A program made the translations under genes and the position numbers. A DNA stretch of 64,000 nt from Mycobacterium genavense ATCC 51234 (GTDB lineage Bacteria > Actinomycetota > Actinomycetes > Mycobacteriales > Mycobacteriaceae): positions 434,001 to 498,000 of the forward strand of contig NZ_JAGZ01000002.1 in the NCBI RefSeq assembly GCF_000526915.1. Reading direction: 5' to 3'. Positions 34,308-43,866 of the stretch are shown here, one piece after another. Below the pieces are notes generated by a model. It saw nothing but the letters and a program-made list of their open reading frames with translations. It was not told where the DNA came from and did no database searches. Position 1 is the first letter of the stretch; the number at the start of each line of letters is the position of its first letter.

Positions 34308-37300
34308 TGGTTGCTGCTCCCGGGTCCGATCACGCTGTGCAGCTCCTGCAGCGACCGCACCCCGATATCACCGCGGATGCCGGCCTCGATGCCCTGCACG
34401 GCGGCCGACGCGCCCTGCACGGTCGTCACGCACGGGATGTTCGCCGACACCGCGACGGAACGGATTTCGTAACCGTCGATGCGGGGGCCGGAATTCCCGT
34501 AGGGCGTGTTGATCACCATGTCGACCTCGCCCGCCTTGATCGCCTCGACCGCCGAGACCTCGGGGCGCCCGGGCTGCGGCGGCTCGAAGTGCTTGCGCAC
34601 CTCGTCACAGGGAATTCCGTTGCGGCGCAACATCTCCGCAGTCCCTTCGGTGGCAAGGATGCGGAAGTCCAAGTCGTAGAGCCGCTTGACCGGGAACACC
34701 AGCGAACGTTTGTCGCGGTTGGCCACCGAGACGAACACGGTGCCCCGCGCCGGCAACGAGCCGTAGGCCGCGGTCTGGCTCTTGGCGAACGCGGTGCCGA
34801 AGTCCCGGTCGATCCCCATCACCTCGCCGGTCGACTTCATCTCCGGGCCCAGCAGGGAGTCGATGCCCGATCCGTCGGCGCGGCGGAACCGGTGGAACGG
34901 CAACACGGCCTCCTTGACCGCGATCGGAGCGTTCAGGGCGGCCTGGGCGCCATCGCCGGAGGCGGGCAGCATCCCCTCCCGGCGCAGCTGAGAAATGGTG
35001 GTGCCCAACATGATCCGGGCACACGCCTTGGCCAGCGGGATCGCGGTCGCCTTGGACACGAACGGCACGGTACGGCTGGCCCGCGGGTTGGCCTCCAGCA
35101 TGTAGAGCACGTCGTCTTTGAGCGCGTACTGCACGTTGAGCAGGCCGACCACCCCGATGCCGTGCGCGATCGCCTCGGTCGCCTTGCGCACCTTCTCGAT
35201 GTCGCTGCGGCCCAGCGTGACCGGCGGCAGCGCGCAGGCGGAGTCGCCGGAGTGGATCCCGGCCTCCTCGATGTGCTCCATGATGCCGCCGATGTACACC
35301 TCGGCCCCGTCGCACAGGGCGTCGACGTCGATTTCGACGGCGTCCTCGAGGAATCGGTCGACGAGCACCGGGTGCTCGGGCGACAGTTGGGTGGCGCGGG
35401 TGATGTAGCTCTTCAGCGTCGCCTCGTCGTAGACGATCTCCATGCCGCGCCCGCCCAGCACGTACGACGGGCGCACCATCACCGGGTAGCCGATCTCGTC
35501 GGCGATCCGCCGCGCCTGCGCGAAAGTCGTTGCGGTGCCGTACTTCGGCGCCCGCAGGCCCGCGGCACTGAGCACGTCGCCGAACGCGCCGCGGTCCTCG
35601 GCCAAATCGATGGCCTCCGGCGGGGTGCCCACGATCGGAACCCCGGCGTCGGCGAGGCGCTGGGCCAGCCCCAACGGGGTCTGACCGCCGAGTTGCACGA
35701 TGACGCCCACCACACCCGGGCCCTCGCCGGCCGACTCCGCTTCGGCCCGGAACACCTCCAGCACGTCCTCGAAGGTCAGCGGCTCGAAGTAGAGCCGGTC
35801 GGCGGTGTCGTAGTCGGTGGACACCGTCTCGGGGTTGCAGTTGACCATCACGGTCTCAAAACCCGCCTGGCTCAACGTGGTTGCCGCGTGCACGCAGCTG
35901 TAGTCGAACTCGATGCCCTGCCCGATCCGGTTCGGCCCCGAGCCCAAAATCAGCACCTTGGGCCGTTCGATCTGGGCGGCGACCTCGGACTCGGCGGCGA
36001 GGTCGAGTTCGTAGCTGCTGTAGTGATACGGCGTCTTGGCCTCGAACTCGGCCGCGCAGGTGTCCACCGTCTTGTACACCGGGTGGATGCCGAGGCGCTC
36101 GCGCAGCGAGCGCACCCCGCCCTCGCCGGCCAATTCCGGTCGCAGCGCAGCGATCTGGCGGTCGGATAGCCCGCTGTGCTTGGCGCGGCGCAGCAGCTCG
36201 GCATCAAGGACGGGTGCGCCGGACAACTCGGCGCGCAGCGCCACCAGCTCGCCGATCTGCGCGACGAACCACGGGTCCACCCCGCTGGCCTCGGCGACCC
36301 GCTCCACCGGCGCGCCCAGCCGCAACGCCAGCTCGATGTCGTAGAGCCGGCCTTCGGTCGGCGTCCGCAGCCGGGTCAGCACGTCCTCGACGTCGCCGTC
36401 GGGGTCGGGCTGCGTCCAGAAGCCGGCGCGGTCGGTCTCCAGTGAGCGCATCACCTTGCCCAGCGCCTCGACGAAGTTGCGGCCCAGCGACATCGCCTCG
36501 CCGACGGACTTCATCGTGGTGGTCAGGGTGGGGTCGGCGCCGGGGAATTTCTCGAACGCGAACCGCGGCGCCTTGACCACGACGTAGTCCAGGGTGGGCT
36601 CGAAGCAGGCCGGCGTTTCCTTGGTGATGTCGTTGACGATCTCGTCCAGGGTGTAGCCGATGGCTAGCTTGGCGGCGATCTTGGCGATCGGGAACCCGGT
36701 CGCCTTGGAAGCCAGTGCGCTTGAACGGGATACCCGCGGGTTCATCTCGATGACGATCGGCCGGCCGTCGACCGGATTGATGGCGAACTGGATGTTGCAG
36801 CCGCCGGTGTCGACGCCGACCTCACGCAAGATCGCGATGCCCAGATCGCGCATCCGCTGGTACTCCCGGTCGGTCAGCGTCATCGCCGGCGCGACGGTGA
36901 CCGAGTCGCCGGTGTGCACCCCCATCGGGTCGACGTTCTCGATCGAGCAGACCACCACGACGTTGTCGTGGCCGTCGCGCATCAGCTCGAGCTCGAATTC
37001 CTTCCAGCCGTAGATCGATTCCTCGATCAGCACGTTGGCGCTGGGGCTGGCGGCCAGCCCGGCGCCGGCCATCCGCTCGAGCTCCTCGATGGAGCGCGCG
37101 ATGCCCGAACCCAACCCGCCCATCGTGAAGCTGGGCCGCACGACGACCGGGAGCCCAACCTCCTCGACCGTCTCGCGGACCTCGTCGAACGTGAAACACA
37201 CACGGCTGCGCGCGGATTCACCGCCGACCTTGGCGACGATGTCCTTGAACATCTGGCGGTCCTCGCCGCGCTGGATGGCGTCGAAGTCGGCCCCGATCAG

Positions 37301-37657
37301 CTCGACACCGTGGCGCTGAAGCGCCCCGTTCTCGTACAGCGCGACCGCGGTGTTGAGCGCGGTCTGCCCACCGAGGGTCGCCAGCAACGCGTCGATCTTG
37401 TTGCCGCGCGCGGCCTGCTGGGCAATCACCTTCTCCACGAAGGCGGCGGTGATGGGCTCGACGTAGGTGTGGTCGGCGTACTCCGGGTCGGTCATGATCG
37501 TGGCCGGGTTGGAGTTGACCAGGCTGACCTGCAGCCCCTCGGCGCGCAGCACCCGACACGCCTGGGTGCCCGAGTAGTCGAACTCGCAGGCCTGACCGAT
37601 GAAGATCGGCCCGGAGCCGATCACCAGCACGTGGTTGAGATCAGTCCGCCGGGGCAT
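34304..37657 (-). CDS. carB: Carbamoyl-phosphate synthase large chain
   Basis: A 1117-residue synthetase with two homologous ATP-grasp halves. The first has [32 protein letters not shown] and [22 protein letters not shown]. The second has [32 protein letters not shown] and [24 protein letters not shown]-terminal MGS-like allosteric domain (about 960-1117) ends the protein. It makes carbamoyl phosphate for pyrimidines and arginine. The ATG overlaps the carA stop by one base. The 3.35-kb frame is intact, which is notable given the frameshifts elsewhere. Confidence 0.98.
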   Translation of the reverse strand: MPRRTDLNHVLVIGSGPIFIGQACEFDYSGTQACRVLRAEGLQVSLVNSNPATIMTDPEYADHTYVEPITAAFVEKVIAQQAARGNKIDALLATLGGQTALNTAVALYENGALQRHGVELIGADFDAIQRGEDRQMFKDIVAKVGGESARSRVCFTFDEVRETVEEVGLPVVVRPSFTMGGLGSGIARSIEELERMAGAGLAASPSANVLIEESIYGWKEFELELMRDGHDNVVVVCSIENVDPMGVHTGDSVTVAPAMTLTDREYQRMRDLGIAILREVGVDTGGCNIQFAINPVDGRPIVIEMNPRVSRSSALASKATGFPIAKIAAKLAIGYTLDEIVNDITKETPACFEPTLDYVVVKAPRFAFEKFPGADPTLTTTMKSVGEAMSLGRNFVEALGKVMRSLETDRAGFWTQPDPDGDVEDVLTRLRTPTEGRLYDIELALRLGAPVERVAEASGVDPWFVAQIGELVALRAELSGAPVLDAELLRRAKHSGLSDRQIAALRPELAGEGGVRSLRERLGIHPVYKTVDTCAAEFEAKTPYHYSSYELDLAAESEVAAQIERPKVLILGSGPNRIGQGIEFDYSCVHAATTLSQAGFETVMVNCNPETVSTDYDTADRLYFEPLTFEDVLEVFRAEAESAGEGPGVVGVIVQLGGQTPLGLAQRLADAGVPIVGTPPEAIDLAEDRGAFGDVLSAAGLRAPKYGTATTFAQARRIADEIGYPVMVRPSYVLGGRGMEIVYDEATLKSYITRATQLSPEHPVLVDRFLEDAVEIDVDALCDGAEVYIGGIMEHIEEAGIHSGDSACALPPVTLGRSDIEKVRKATEAIAHGIGVVGLLNVQYALKDDVLYMLEANPRASRTVPFVSKATAIPLAKACARIMLGTTISQLRREGMLPASGDGAQAALNAPIAVKEAVLPFHRFRRADGSGIDSLLGPEMKSTGEVMGIDRDFGTAFAKSQTAAYGSLPARGTVFVSVANRDKRSLVFPVKRLYDLDFRILATEGTAEMLRRNGIPCDEVRKHFEPPQPGRPEVSAVEAIKAGEVDMVINTPYGNSGPRIDGYEIRSVAVSANIPCVTTVQGASAAVQGIEAGIRGDIGVRSLQELHSVIGPGSSNQ

Positions 37658-38775
37658 CAGCGTCCGCCTGCCATCAGGTCGACGAAGTCGTCGAACAGGT
37701 ACTCCGCATCGTGCGGGCCGGCGGCGGCTTCCGGGTGGTATTGCACCGAAAATGCCCGTACGTCAAGCAGTTTGATACCCTCTACCACTCCGTCGTTGGC
37801 GCAGGTGTGGCTGACGATCGCCGGGCCGAACGGCGTGTCGAACCGCTGGCCGGCCTCGCCTTCCAGCGCAAAACCGTGATTCTGCGCCGTCACCGCGACC
37901 CGGCCGGTGGCGTGGTCGATGACCGGGACGTTGATGCCGCGGTGACCGAACACCATCTTGTAGGTGGCCAGTCCCAGCGCGCGGCCCAGGATCTGATTGC
38001 CGAAACAGATGCCGAACAACGGAATTCCGGCGCCCAGCACCTCGCGGGTGAGCGCGACGACGTGGTCCGCGGTGGCCGGGTCGCCGGGCCCGTTGGACAG
38101 GAACACCCCGTCCGGTTTGATGTCGGCGATCTGAGCGAAGGTGGCCGACGCCGGCAGCACGTGGCTGCGGATGCCGCGCCGGGCGAAGTTGCGCGGGGTG
38201 TTGGTCTTGATGCCCAGGTCCAGGGCGGCGACGGTGAAGCGCTGCGACCCTTCGGGTGCCACGACATAGCCGGCGGGCGTGCTGACCTCGCCGGCCAGAT
38301 CGGCGCCCAGCATCGGCTGCTGGTCGCGCACCCGGTTCAGCAATTCGTCCGGCTCGGCCAGCGCGTCGCCGGAGAACACCCCGGCCTTCATCGAGCCCCG
38401 GCTGCGCAGATGACGCACCATGGCGCGGGTGTCGATGCCGGCGATCCCGACGATGTGCTGGCGGATCAGCTCGTCCTCCAGCGTCGACGTGGCACGCCAA
38501 TTGGAGGCGCGCGGCGAGGGGTCGCGGACCGCGTAGCCGGCGACCCAGATCTTGTCGCCCCGGCTTTCGGCGTCCTCGCCGTTCCAGCCGGTGTTGCCGA
38601 TCTGCGGCGCGGTGGCCACCACGATCTGGCGGTGATAGCTGGGATCGGTCAGCGTTTCCTGATAGCCCGACATGCCGGTGGAGAAGACGGCCTCGCCCAG
38701 GGTCTGGCCGATCATTCCGAACGGCCTCCCGGTGAAGACGCGGCCGTCCTCAAGTACCAGTTGGGCTTTCGTCAC
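37657..38775 (-). CDS. carA: Carbamoyl-phosphate synthase small chain
   Basis: A 372-residue glutamine amidotransferase subunit. N-terminal domain starts [20 protein letters not shown]; class-I GATase catalytic Cys in [14 protein letters not shown]; His and Glu in [16 protein letters not shown] at 38775 is chosen by homology; the frame continues to 38868 with an unrelated-looking N-terminus. It channels ammonia to CarB, with which it overlaps by one base. Intact. Confidence 0.95.
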   Translation of the reverse strand: MTKAQLVLEDGRVFTGRPFGMIGQTLGEAVFSTGMSGYQETLTDPSYHRQIVVATAPQIGNTGWNGEDAESRGDKIWVAGYAVRDPSPRASNWRATSTLEDELIRQHIVGIAGIDTRAMVRHLRSRGSMKAGVFSGDALAEPDELLNRVRDQQPMLGADLAGEVSTPAGYVVAPEGSQRFTVAALDLGIKTNTPRNFARRGIRSHVLPASATFAQIADIKPDGVFLSNGPGDPATADHVVALTREVLGAGIPLFGICFGNQILGRALGLATYKMVFGHRGINVPVIDHATGRVAVTAQNHGFALEGEAGQRFDTPFGPAIVSHTCANDGVVEGIKLLDVRAFSVQYHPEAAAGPHDAEYLFDDFVDLMAGGR

Positions 38776-38794
38776 CAACACCGCTCCTGTCTGC

Positions 38795-39292
38795 TCACGC
38801 CACGTCCCCGAGCCAGCCGTCGTATTCGCCGCGATTGCCCGCCCGGAATCCGGTGTCGATTTCGACACCCGACGGCAGCCGCCACCGGATGGCCAAAATC
38901 CCGTTGCGGGCCGCGATCTTGCCGGCGGCGAAGCGCTCGGTGCGCACCTCCGAGATCGCGCTCTGCGGAATCCAAATCGGTTTGGCGCGAATGCGTTCCA
39001 GCAGGATTCCCTCGGGATAACGACTCAGCACCGCCTTGCTGCGATATCCGAGATCGCCGGCCGTGACCCGTTCATTGGACTCCGGGGCCAGCGTCGAGCC
39101 GACATAGACGCCGCGCAGCGTGGTGGTCGCCGTGCCCACCTCGTCGGGAATGTCGGGTAGGTGACCGATCAGCTCCTCCTGGCGCACTGCGCGCCGGCGC
39201 CAGCCGATCATCATCAGCTGGATGGCCACCGCGATGAGCACCACCAGCACGGCGGCGAACACCAGCGACCCCACCAGCGTTCCAGTATTCAT
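38795..39292 (-). CDS. Membrane protein of the pyr operon (Rv1382-like)
   Basis: A 165-residue protein with one N-terminal transmembrane helix ([20 protein letters not shown], residues 6-26), a basic stop-transfer segment ([11 protein letters not shown]) and a cytoplasmic beta-rich PH-like domain ([38 protein letters not shown]). Its ATG forms an ATGA overlap with the pyrC stop and carA follows by 19 bases, so it is firmly within the pyrimidine operon. Function unknown. Its conservation in this position across mycobacteria suggests a link to the pathway or to membrane localisation. Confidence 0.85.
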   Translation of the reverse strand: MNTGTLVGSLVFAAVLVVLIAVAIQLMMIGWRRRAVRQEELIGHLPDIPDEVGTATTTLRGVYVGSTLAPESNERVTAGDLGYRSKAVLSRYPEGILLERIRAKPIWIPQSAISEVRTERFAAGKIAARNGILAIRWRLPSGVEIDTGFRAGNRGEYDGWLGDVA

Positions 39293-40581
39293 GCGGGGCA
39301 CTTCCCGTCCCGGGCGGTGATCTTGCCGCGCAGCAGCGTGGCCGTCACGGTGGCGGGCAAGGTCATCGACTCGTACGGGGTGTTGGCCGAGCGGCTGGCC
39401 AAATCCGCCCCGGTGACCGTCCAGGTCGCATCCGGGTCCACCACGGTCAGGTTGGCCGGCTCCCCCACCTCCAGTGGCCGGCCGTGATCGGGCAATCCGA
39501 CGATGCTCGCCGGGTTTTCGCTCATCACCCGGGCGACGTCGCGCCAGCCGAGCAGGCCGGGGGCCACCATCGTCTGCACCACCACCGACAGCGCGGTCTG
39601 CAGCCCCAGCATCCCGGGGCGGGCAGCGGAGAACTCGCAGCACTTCTCGTGCTCGGCGTGCGGGGCATGGTCGGTGGCCACACAGTCGATTACCCCGTCG
39701 GCCAGCGCTTGACGCAACGCGATCGTGTCGGCCGCCTCACGCAGCGGCGGGTTGACCCGATTCACCCCGTCGTAGCTGGCCAACCGGCCGTCGTCGAGCA
39801 GCAGATGATGCGGCGTGACCTCCGCGGTGATCGAAATGCCTTGACCCTTGGCCCATTTGAGAAGCTCGACGGTTCCCGCGGTGGAGGCATGGCAGATGTG
39901 CACGCGGGCGCGGGCGTCGCGGGCCAGCAGCGCGTCGCGGGCGACGATCGATTCCTCGGCGGCCCGGGGCCATCCGGCGAGCCCCAGCCAGGCCGCGGTG
40001 GGCCCTTCGTGCGCCACCGCGCCGACGGTCAGCCGCGGCTCCTCGGCATGCTGGGCAATCAGCACGCCCAACCCGGTGGTGTATTCCAGGGCGCGGCGCA
40101 TGATCAGCGGGTCGTGCACGCAGTTGCCGTCGTCGGAGAACATCCGCACCTGCGCGGCACCGGCGGCCATCATGCCCATCTCGGTGAGCTCGGTCCCGGC
40201 CAGCCCGACGGTGACGGCGCCGACGGGGTGCACGTCGACCAGCCCGACCTGCTGGCCGCGATGCCAGACGTGGTCGGTGACCACCGGGCTGTCGGCCACC
40301 GGTGTGGTGTTGGCCATCGCGAACACCGCCGTGTAGCCGCCCAACGCCGCTGCCGCCGAACCGGTTTCGATGTCCTCGGCGTATTCGCGGCCCGGCTCGC
40401 GCAGGTGGGTGTGCAGGTCGACGAAACCGGGCAGCAGCACCTGCTCGGTGGCGTCGATGACGTCGGCCGTGTCCGGGATGGCCAGGCCCGGGCCGATTTC
40501 GGCGATCTGACCGTCCTCGACGAGGACGTCCACCCGGTCGCCTTCGCCGTAAAGGCGCGCCCCGAGGATCAACACGCTCAT
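39289..40581 (-). CDS. pyrC: Dihydroorotase
   Basis: A 430-residue class-I dihydroorotase. Metal-binding HTHLREPG (about residues 58-65) and the C-terminal DHAPH motif (about 310) are present, with [15 protein letters not shown] and ICHAST between. ATG 40581 overlaps the pyrB stop (ATGA). The 680-codon frame extending upstream is a pyrB shadow. Closes carbamoyl-aspartate to dihydroorotate. Intact. Confidence 0.96.
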   Translation of the reverse strand: MSVLILGARLYGEGDRVDVLVEDGQIAEIGPGLAIPDTADVIDATEQVLLPGFVDLHTHLREPGREYAEDIETGSAAAALGGYTAVFAMANTTPVADSPVVTDHVWHRGQQVGLVDVHPVGAVTVGLAGTELTEMGMMAAGAAQVRMFSDDGNCVHDPLIMRRALEYTTGLGVLIAQHAEEPRLTVGAVAHEGPTAAWLGLAGWPRAAEESIVARDALLARDARARVHICHASTAGTVELLKWAKGQGISITAEVTPHHLLLDDGRLASYDGVNRVNPPLREAADTIALRQALADGVIDCVATDHAPHAEHEKCCEFSAARPGMLGLQTALSVVVQTMVAPGLLGWRDVARVMSENPASIVGLPDHGRPLEVGEPANLTVVDPDATWTVTGADLASRSANTPYESMTLPATVTATLLRGKITARDGKCPA

Positions 40582-41528
40582 GCCGCGATGTCCTCCGCCC
40601 CGACCAGCACATGGAACAGCACCGCCATCCGCACGTGCACGCCGTTGGAAACCTGTTGCAGCACCGCGGATTGCCACGAGTCGGCGACCGAGGACGCGAT
40701 CTCCATGCCGCGCACCATCGGGCCGGGGTGCAGCACCACCGCGTGGCCGGGCAGCATGGCCTGACGCCGGTCCGAAAGGCCGTAGCGCACCGAGTATTCG
40801 CGCACCGACGGGAAGAACCCACCGTTCATCCGCTCGGCCTGGACCCGCAGCATCAGCACGGCGTCGGCGGCGGGCATCTCGGCGTCGAAGTCGTAGGAGA
40901 CGGTGGCCGGCCAGCTGTCGACGCCGACCGGCAGCAGCGTCGGCGGTGCCACCAGCACCACCTCGGCACCCAGCGTGGCCAGCAGCATCACGTTGGAGCG
41001 GGCGACCCGGCTGTGCAGGATGTCGCCGACGATCACCACGCGCCGGCCCTCGATGGAGCCCAGCCGCTGGCGCATGGTCAGCGCGTCCAGCAGCGCCTGG
41101 GTCGGGTGCTCGTGGGTGCCGTCGCCGGCGTTGATCACCGACGGGCCGCCGTCCTGGTCGCCAGGAGCCGTCCAATCGGCCAGCAGGTGCGCGGCCCCGG
41201 AGGCCGGGTGCCGGATGATCAACGCGTCGGCGCCGGCCGCGTGCAGCGTCAACGCGGTGTCGCGCAGCGACTCTCCCTTGTTCACCGAGGAGCCGGCCGA
41301 GCTGACGTTGACCACGTCGGCGCTCATCCACTTTCCGGCCACCTCGAACGAGACCCGGGTGCGGGTGGAGTTCTCGTAGAACATCGTCACCACGGTGCGC
41401 CCGCGCAGGGTGGGGAGTTTCTTGACCTCGCGCCCGACCAGAGCCTGGGCGAACCGGTCGGCGTCGTCGAGGATCGCGGTGGCCTCGTCGCGGGACAGGT
41501 CGCCGGCGGCCAGCAGGTGTCTGGTCAT
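40578..41528 (-). CDS. pyrB: Aspartate carbamoyltransferase catalytic subunit
   Basis: A 316-residue ATCase. Carbamoyl-phosphate site [12 protein letters not shown] (about residues 50-61), HPTQALLD, and the aspartate loop region [10 protein letters not shown], then [11 protein letters not shown]. No regulatory chain gene is nearby, as expected in actinobacteria. Ten bases after pyrR and overlapping pyrC. Intact. Confidence 0.97.
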   Translation of the reverse strand: MTRHLLAAGDLSRDEATAILDDADRFAQALVGREVKKLPTLRGRTVVTMFYENSTRTRVSFEVAGKWMSADVVNVSSAGSSVNKGESLRDTALTLHAAGADALIIRHPASGAAHLLADWTAPGDQDGGPSVINAGDGTHEHPTQALLDALTMRQRLGSIEGRRVVIVGDILHSRVARSNVMLLATLGAEVVLVAPPTLLPVGVDSWPATVSYDFDAEMPAADAVLMLRVQAERMNGGFFPSVREYSVRYGLSDRRQAMLPGHAVVLHPGPMVRGMEIASSVADSWQSAVLQQVSNGVHVRMAVLFHVLVGAEDIAA

Positions 41529-41538
41529 GAGGCGGTCC

Positions 41539-42111
41539 TCATTCGGCGTCCCTCCCGATGACGACGGCGTCGCAATCGTCGTGCTCGCGCAGCTGGACGT
41601 GCACGCTCTCGTTGCGCGCGGTCGGCACGTTCTTGCCCACGTAGTCGGCGCGGATCGGCAGTTCGCGATGGCCGCGGTCGACCAGCACGGCCAGCTGCAC
41701 GGCCCGCGGCCTGCCCACGTCGCGCAGCGCGTCTAGCGCCGAACGCACCGAGCGACCGGAATACATCACGTCGTCGACGAGGATCACCAGCGCGTCGTCG
41801 ATGCCGCCGGCCGGGATCGAGGTGACCTCCAGCGGCCGAGGCGGCTTGGTCATCAAATCGTCACGGTACAAAGTGATGTCGAGGGCGCCATGGCCGACCT
41901 CGACACCGCAGAATTCACCGATGTTGGCGGCCAGCCGCGCGGCCAGACTGACCCCCCGGGTGGGGATTCCCAACAGCACCACGCGTGGCGCGTCGGCACC
42001 GTCGAGCGCGGTCTTTTCGATGATCTGGTGCGCGATACGGGAAATGGTTCGGCCGACGTCGGCCGCCGACATCAATTCGCGGCCGGATGCGGCATCACCC
42101 GCGGCACTCAT
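41539..42111 (-). CDS. pyrR: PyrR, pyr mRNA-binding regulator / uracil phosphoribosyltransferase
   Basis: A 190-residue PRTase-fold protein. The PRPP loop is [38 protein letters not shown] and [20 protein letters not shown] are typical of PyrR. When UMP is plentiful PyrR binds a hairpin in its own leader. In mycobacteria this blocks translation of the operon. The hairpin is seen just upstream (42130-42151). ATG 42111 has GGAGG about 12 bases away; a second ATG at 42072 is possible. First gene of pyrR-pyrB-pyrC-membrane protein-carA-carB-pyrF. Confidence 0.95.
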   Translation of the reverse strand: MSAAGDAASGRELMSAADVGRTISRIAHQIIEKTALDGADAPRVVLLGIPTRGVSLAARLAANIGEFCGVEVGHGALDITLYRDDLMTKPPRPLEVTSIPAGGIDDALVILVDDVMYSGRSVRSALDALRDVGRPRAVQLAVLVDRGHRELPIRADYVGKNVPTARNESVHVQLREHDDCDAVVIGRDAE

Positions 42112-42123
42112 GCGAAACCTTGA

Positions 42124-42151
42124 CCTCCTTCTCCGCCTCTCCGGACGGATC
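42124..42151 (-). promoter_or_regulatory. PyrR-binding hairpin covering the pyrR ribosome site
   Basis: On the minus strand the leader reads GATCCGTCCGGAGAGGCGGA and then GAAGGAGG. CCG pairs with CGG, CC with GG, and the loop GGAGA gives the conserved PyrR binding-loop pattern (UCCnGnGAGG). The Shine-Dalgarno follows directly, so PyrR binding could hide it. This matches the translational repression described for mycobacterial pyr operons. Confidence 0.75.
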
Positions 42152-42159
42152 GTTAAAGG

Positions 42160-42638
42160 ATGTCGACTGTCCGGCAGCGTAGCATCACCCGGCTCGCGCG
42201 ACGATGTCGGACGCGCCCGGTCCCCGTGCGGACCGCGCTATGTCGCCGAAACTGAAATGGCCATCCGCGGCGCACCGAATTTTCGCGATATCGCGCACGG
42301 CCCGTCAATAGCGCACTGTTAAATCTACGTACAATAGCGAAAATTCGCAGCATCAGGGCAATAGCAACGGAATACCGGGTAGCCGGCGACTGACGAGTAT
42401 CTTAAGCGAGCCGACCGACCGTCTTGCGGCATCGCAGCACTGGCTCCCAGCCAGATTGAACTGCTGATACCGGGGTTGGTGTCCTTTGGGGATTCGGCGG
42501 GCGATTTCATTGACGCGTCGGTGTTAATTCACCAAAAATTATCAGTTGCAAACCTTCTCGCCTAATGCAAAGATTCTAACCGCAGGCGACAAACTCATTT
42601 GAGTGTTCGCCATTTCTTGAATTCGAATAGGAGTTTTC
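42160..42638. promoter_or_regulatory. Low-GC intergenic region with inverted and direct repeats
   Basis: About 480 bases between the divergent pyrR and mmpS-mmpL operons, clearly lower in GC than the flanks. It contains a perfect 11-bp inverted repeat, CGAATTTTCGC (42276-42286) and GCGAAAATTCG (42337-42347). It also has the palindrome CGCGATATCGCG (42284-42295) and three copies of CAATAGC at 42306, 42332 and 42359, spaced 26-27 bases. A good ribosome site, AGGAG, precedes the gene at 42639. No gene is supported here. Likely promoters and operators for both directions. Confidence 0.6.
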
Positions 42639-43442
42639 ATGCGCAGCGCGAGTTCGCGTGCTATTAAGTCGTGTGCCGCGCCTCCGCCGGGCCAGTACCC
42701 GATGCCCGCCGCGCGCCCCGCGACCGAACGCATCGTGCGCCGTGAATACCTGCGATCGGAATGCCTGGGGGCCCGGCGGCGCGGTGAGCTGGCCGGCGAG
42801 CTCTACGACATCTACAGCGAGACGCTGCACGGCTACACACCCGCGGCGTTCGACGAATTGGTCTTCGGCGCGCCGCGGGTTCGGCTCGCACTTTTCTACG
42901 GCGCGCGCGACGAGCTCGCGGGTTTTGCGTTCGCCGCGATCGACCGCATCGAGCACGGCGGCCGCATGCACGCCGTGATGGGCGGCGGCGGATTCTTCCG
43001 GTCGCACTATCGCGGCGGCCCGTCGGCTTCGCTGTTCATCCTCGGCCAGGGGATCCGCGTCCGGCTGCGCGAACCGCACACCCCGCTGGCCTATCTGACC
43101 CGGGCCACCTACCGCCGGCTCGCAGTGACGATGCCGACGATTTATCCGAGCCGCCGGCGCCGGACCCCAGGCGACGTCGACGCGCTGGTGCGTGCGCTGG
43201 GCCCGCGCCGGCACTACATCCCGGTCAACGAGAACCCGTGGGTGGTGCGTTCGGCCGCGCCGCATGACCCGTCGCGGCTGCGGCGACTCGACCACGATCC
43301 CGATGTGCGGTTCTATCTCGACCTCAATCTCGGCTTTGCCCAAGGCGAATCGCTGCTGGTGTGGGTGCGCGCCGACATGGCGGACCTGGCGAGTGGATTC
43401 GCCCGGGCGATGCGCGCGGTGAACCCCGCGAAGCTCGGATGA
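42639..43442 (+). CDS. Hypothetical protein preceding mmpS-mmpL
   Basis: A 267-residue soluble protein I do not recognise. The start at 42639 has AGGAG 5-6 bases upstream; a second ATG at 42702 ([17 protein letters not shown]) would remove a Cys/Pro-rich extension. Visible features: [43 protein letters not shown] (a strand-turn-strand reminiscent of GNAT folds, weak), [16 protein letters not shown] and an Arg-rich [14 protein letters not shown]. Its stop overlaps the mmpS ATG by four bases, so it belongs to the MmpS/MmpL lipid-export operon and may modify or deliver the cargo. Confidence 0.65.
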   Translation: MRSASSRAIKSCAAPPPGQYPMPAARPATERIVRREYLRSECLGARRRGELAGELYDIYSETLHGYTPAAFDELVFGAPRVRLALFYGARDELAGFAFAAIDRIEHGGRMHAVMGGGGFFRSHYRGGPSASLFILGQGIRVRLREPHTPLAYLTRATYRRLAVTMPTIYPSRRRRTPGDVDALVRALGPRRHYIPVNENPWVVRSAAPHDPSRLRRLDHDPDVRFYLDLNLGFAQGESLLVWVRADMADLASGFARAMRAVNPAKLG

Positions 43443-43866
43443 CCGGCATTCTCCGACGCATCTGGATTCCGATCGTCATGCTCGTCGTCGTGACGGTCGG
43501 TGCCGTCGTCGTCGCCCGGCTGCACGGCATTTTCGGGGCACACCAACATGTTGCGGTCAAAAGCAACGCCGACGCGATCGTCGCGTTCAATCCCAAGCAC
43601 GTCGTCTACGAGATTTCGGCCCGGCCGGCACGACGGCAACCATCCATTACCTGGACGCCGACGCGCAGCCGCAGGAGGTCGACAACGCGACGGTGCCCTG
43701 GACGCTGCGCATCGACACCACGCTCACTGCGGTGGTGGCCAACGTCGTGGCGCAGGGCGACGGTGGCACCCTCGGTTGCCGGATCACCGTCAATGGTGTT
43801 GTGCGCGAAGAACTTACCGTCACCTCGCACCACGCCGCGACCAGCTGCCTGGTGAAGTCCGCATGA
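43439..43866 (+). pseudogene. mmpS: MmpS-family membrane protein, one-base frameshift
   Basis: A small MmpS protein (about 141 codons) that would partner the following MmpL. N-terminal anchor [20 protein letters not shown], then [20 protein letters not shown] and VVYEIS. At about 43616-43620 one G is missing from TCGGCCCGGCCGG. Restoring it gives [20 protein letters not shown] and a normal MmpS C-terminal domain ending at TGA 43864-43866, which overlaps the mmpL ATG. As written the protein changes frame and ends at 43855. Confidence 0.82.

Noticed and set aside
42160..42638. A small gene in the low-GC spacer before the mmpS operon
   Set aside because: The only frames are about 60 codons with no ribosome site. 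The palindromes and direct repeats suggest regulatory DNA instead.
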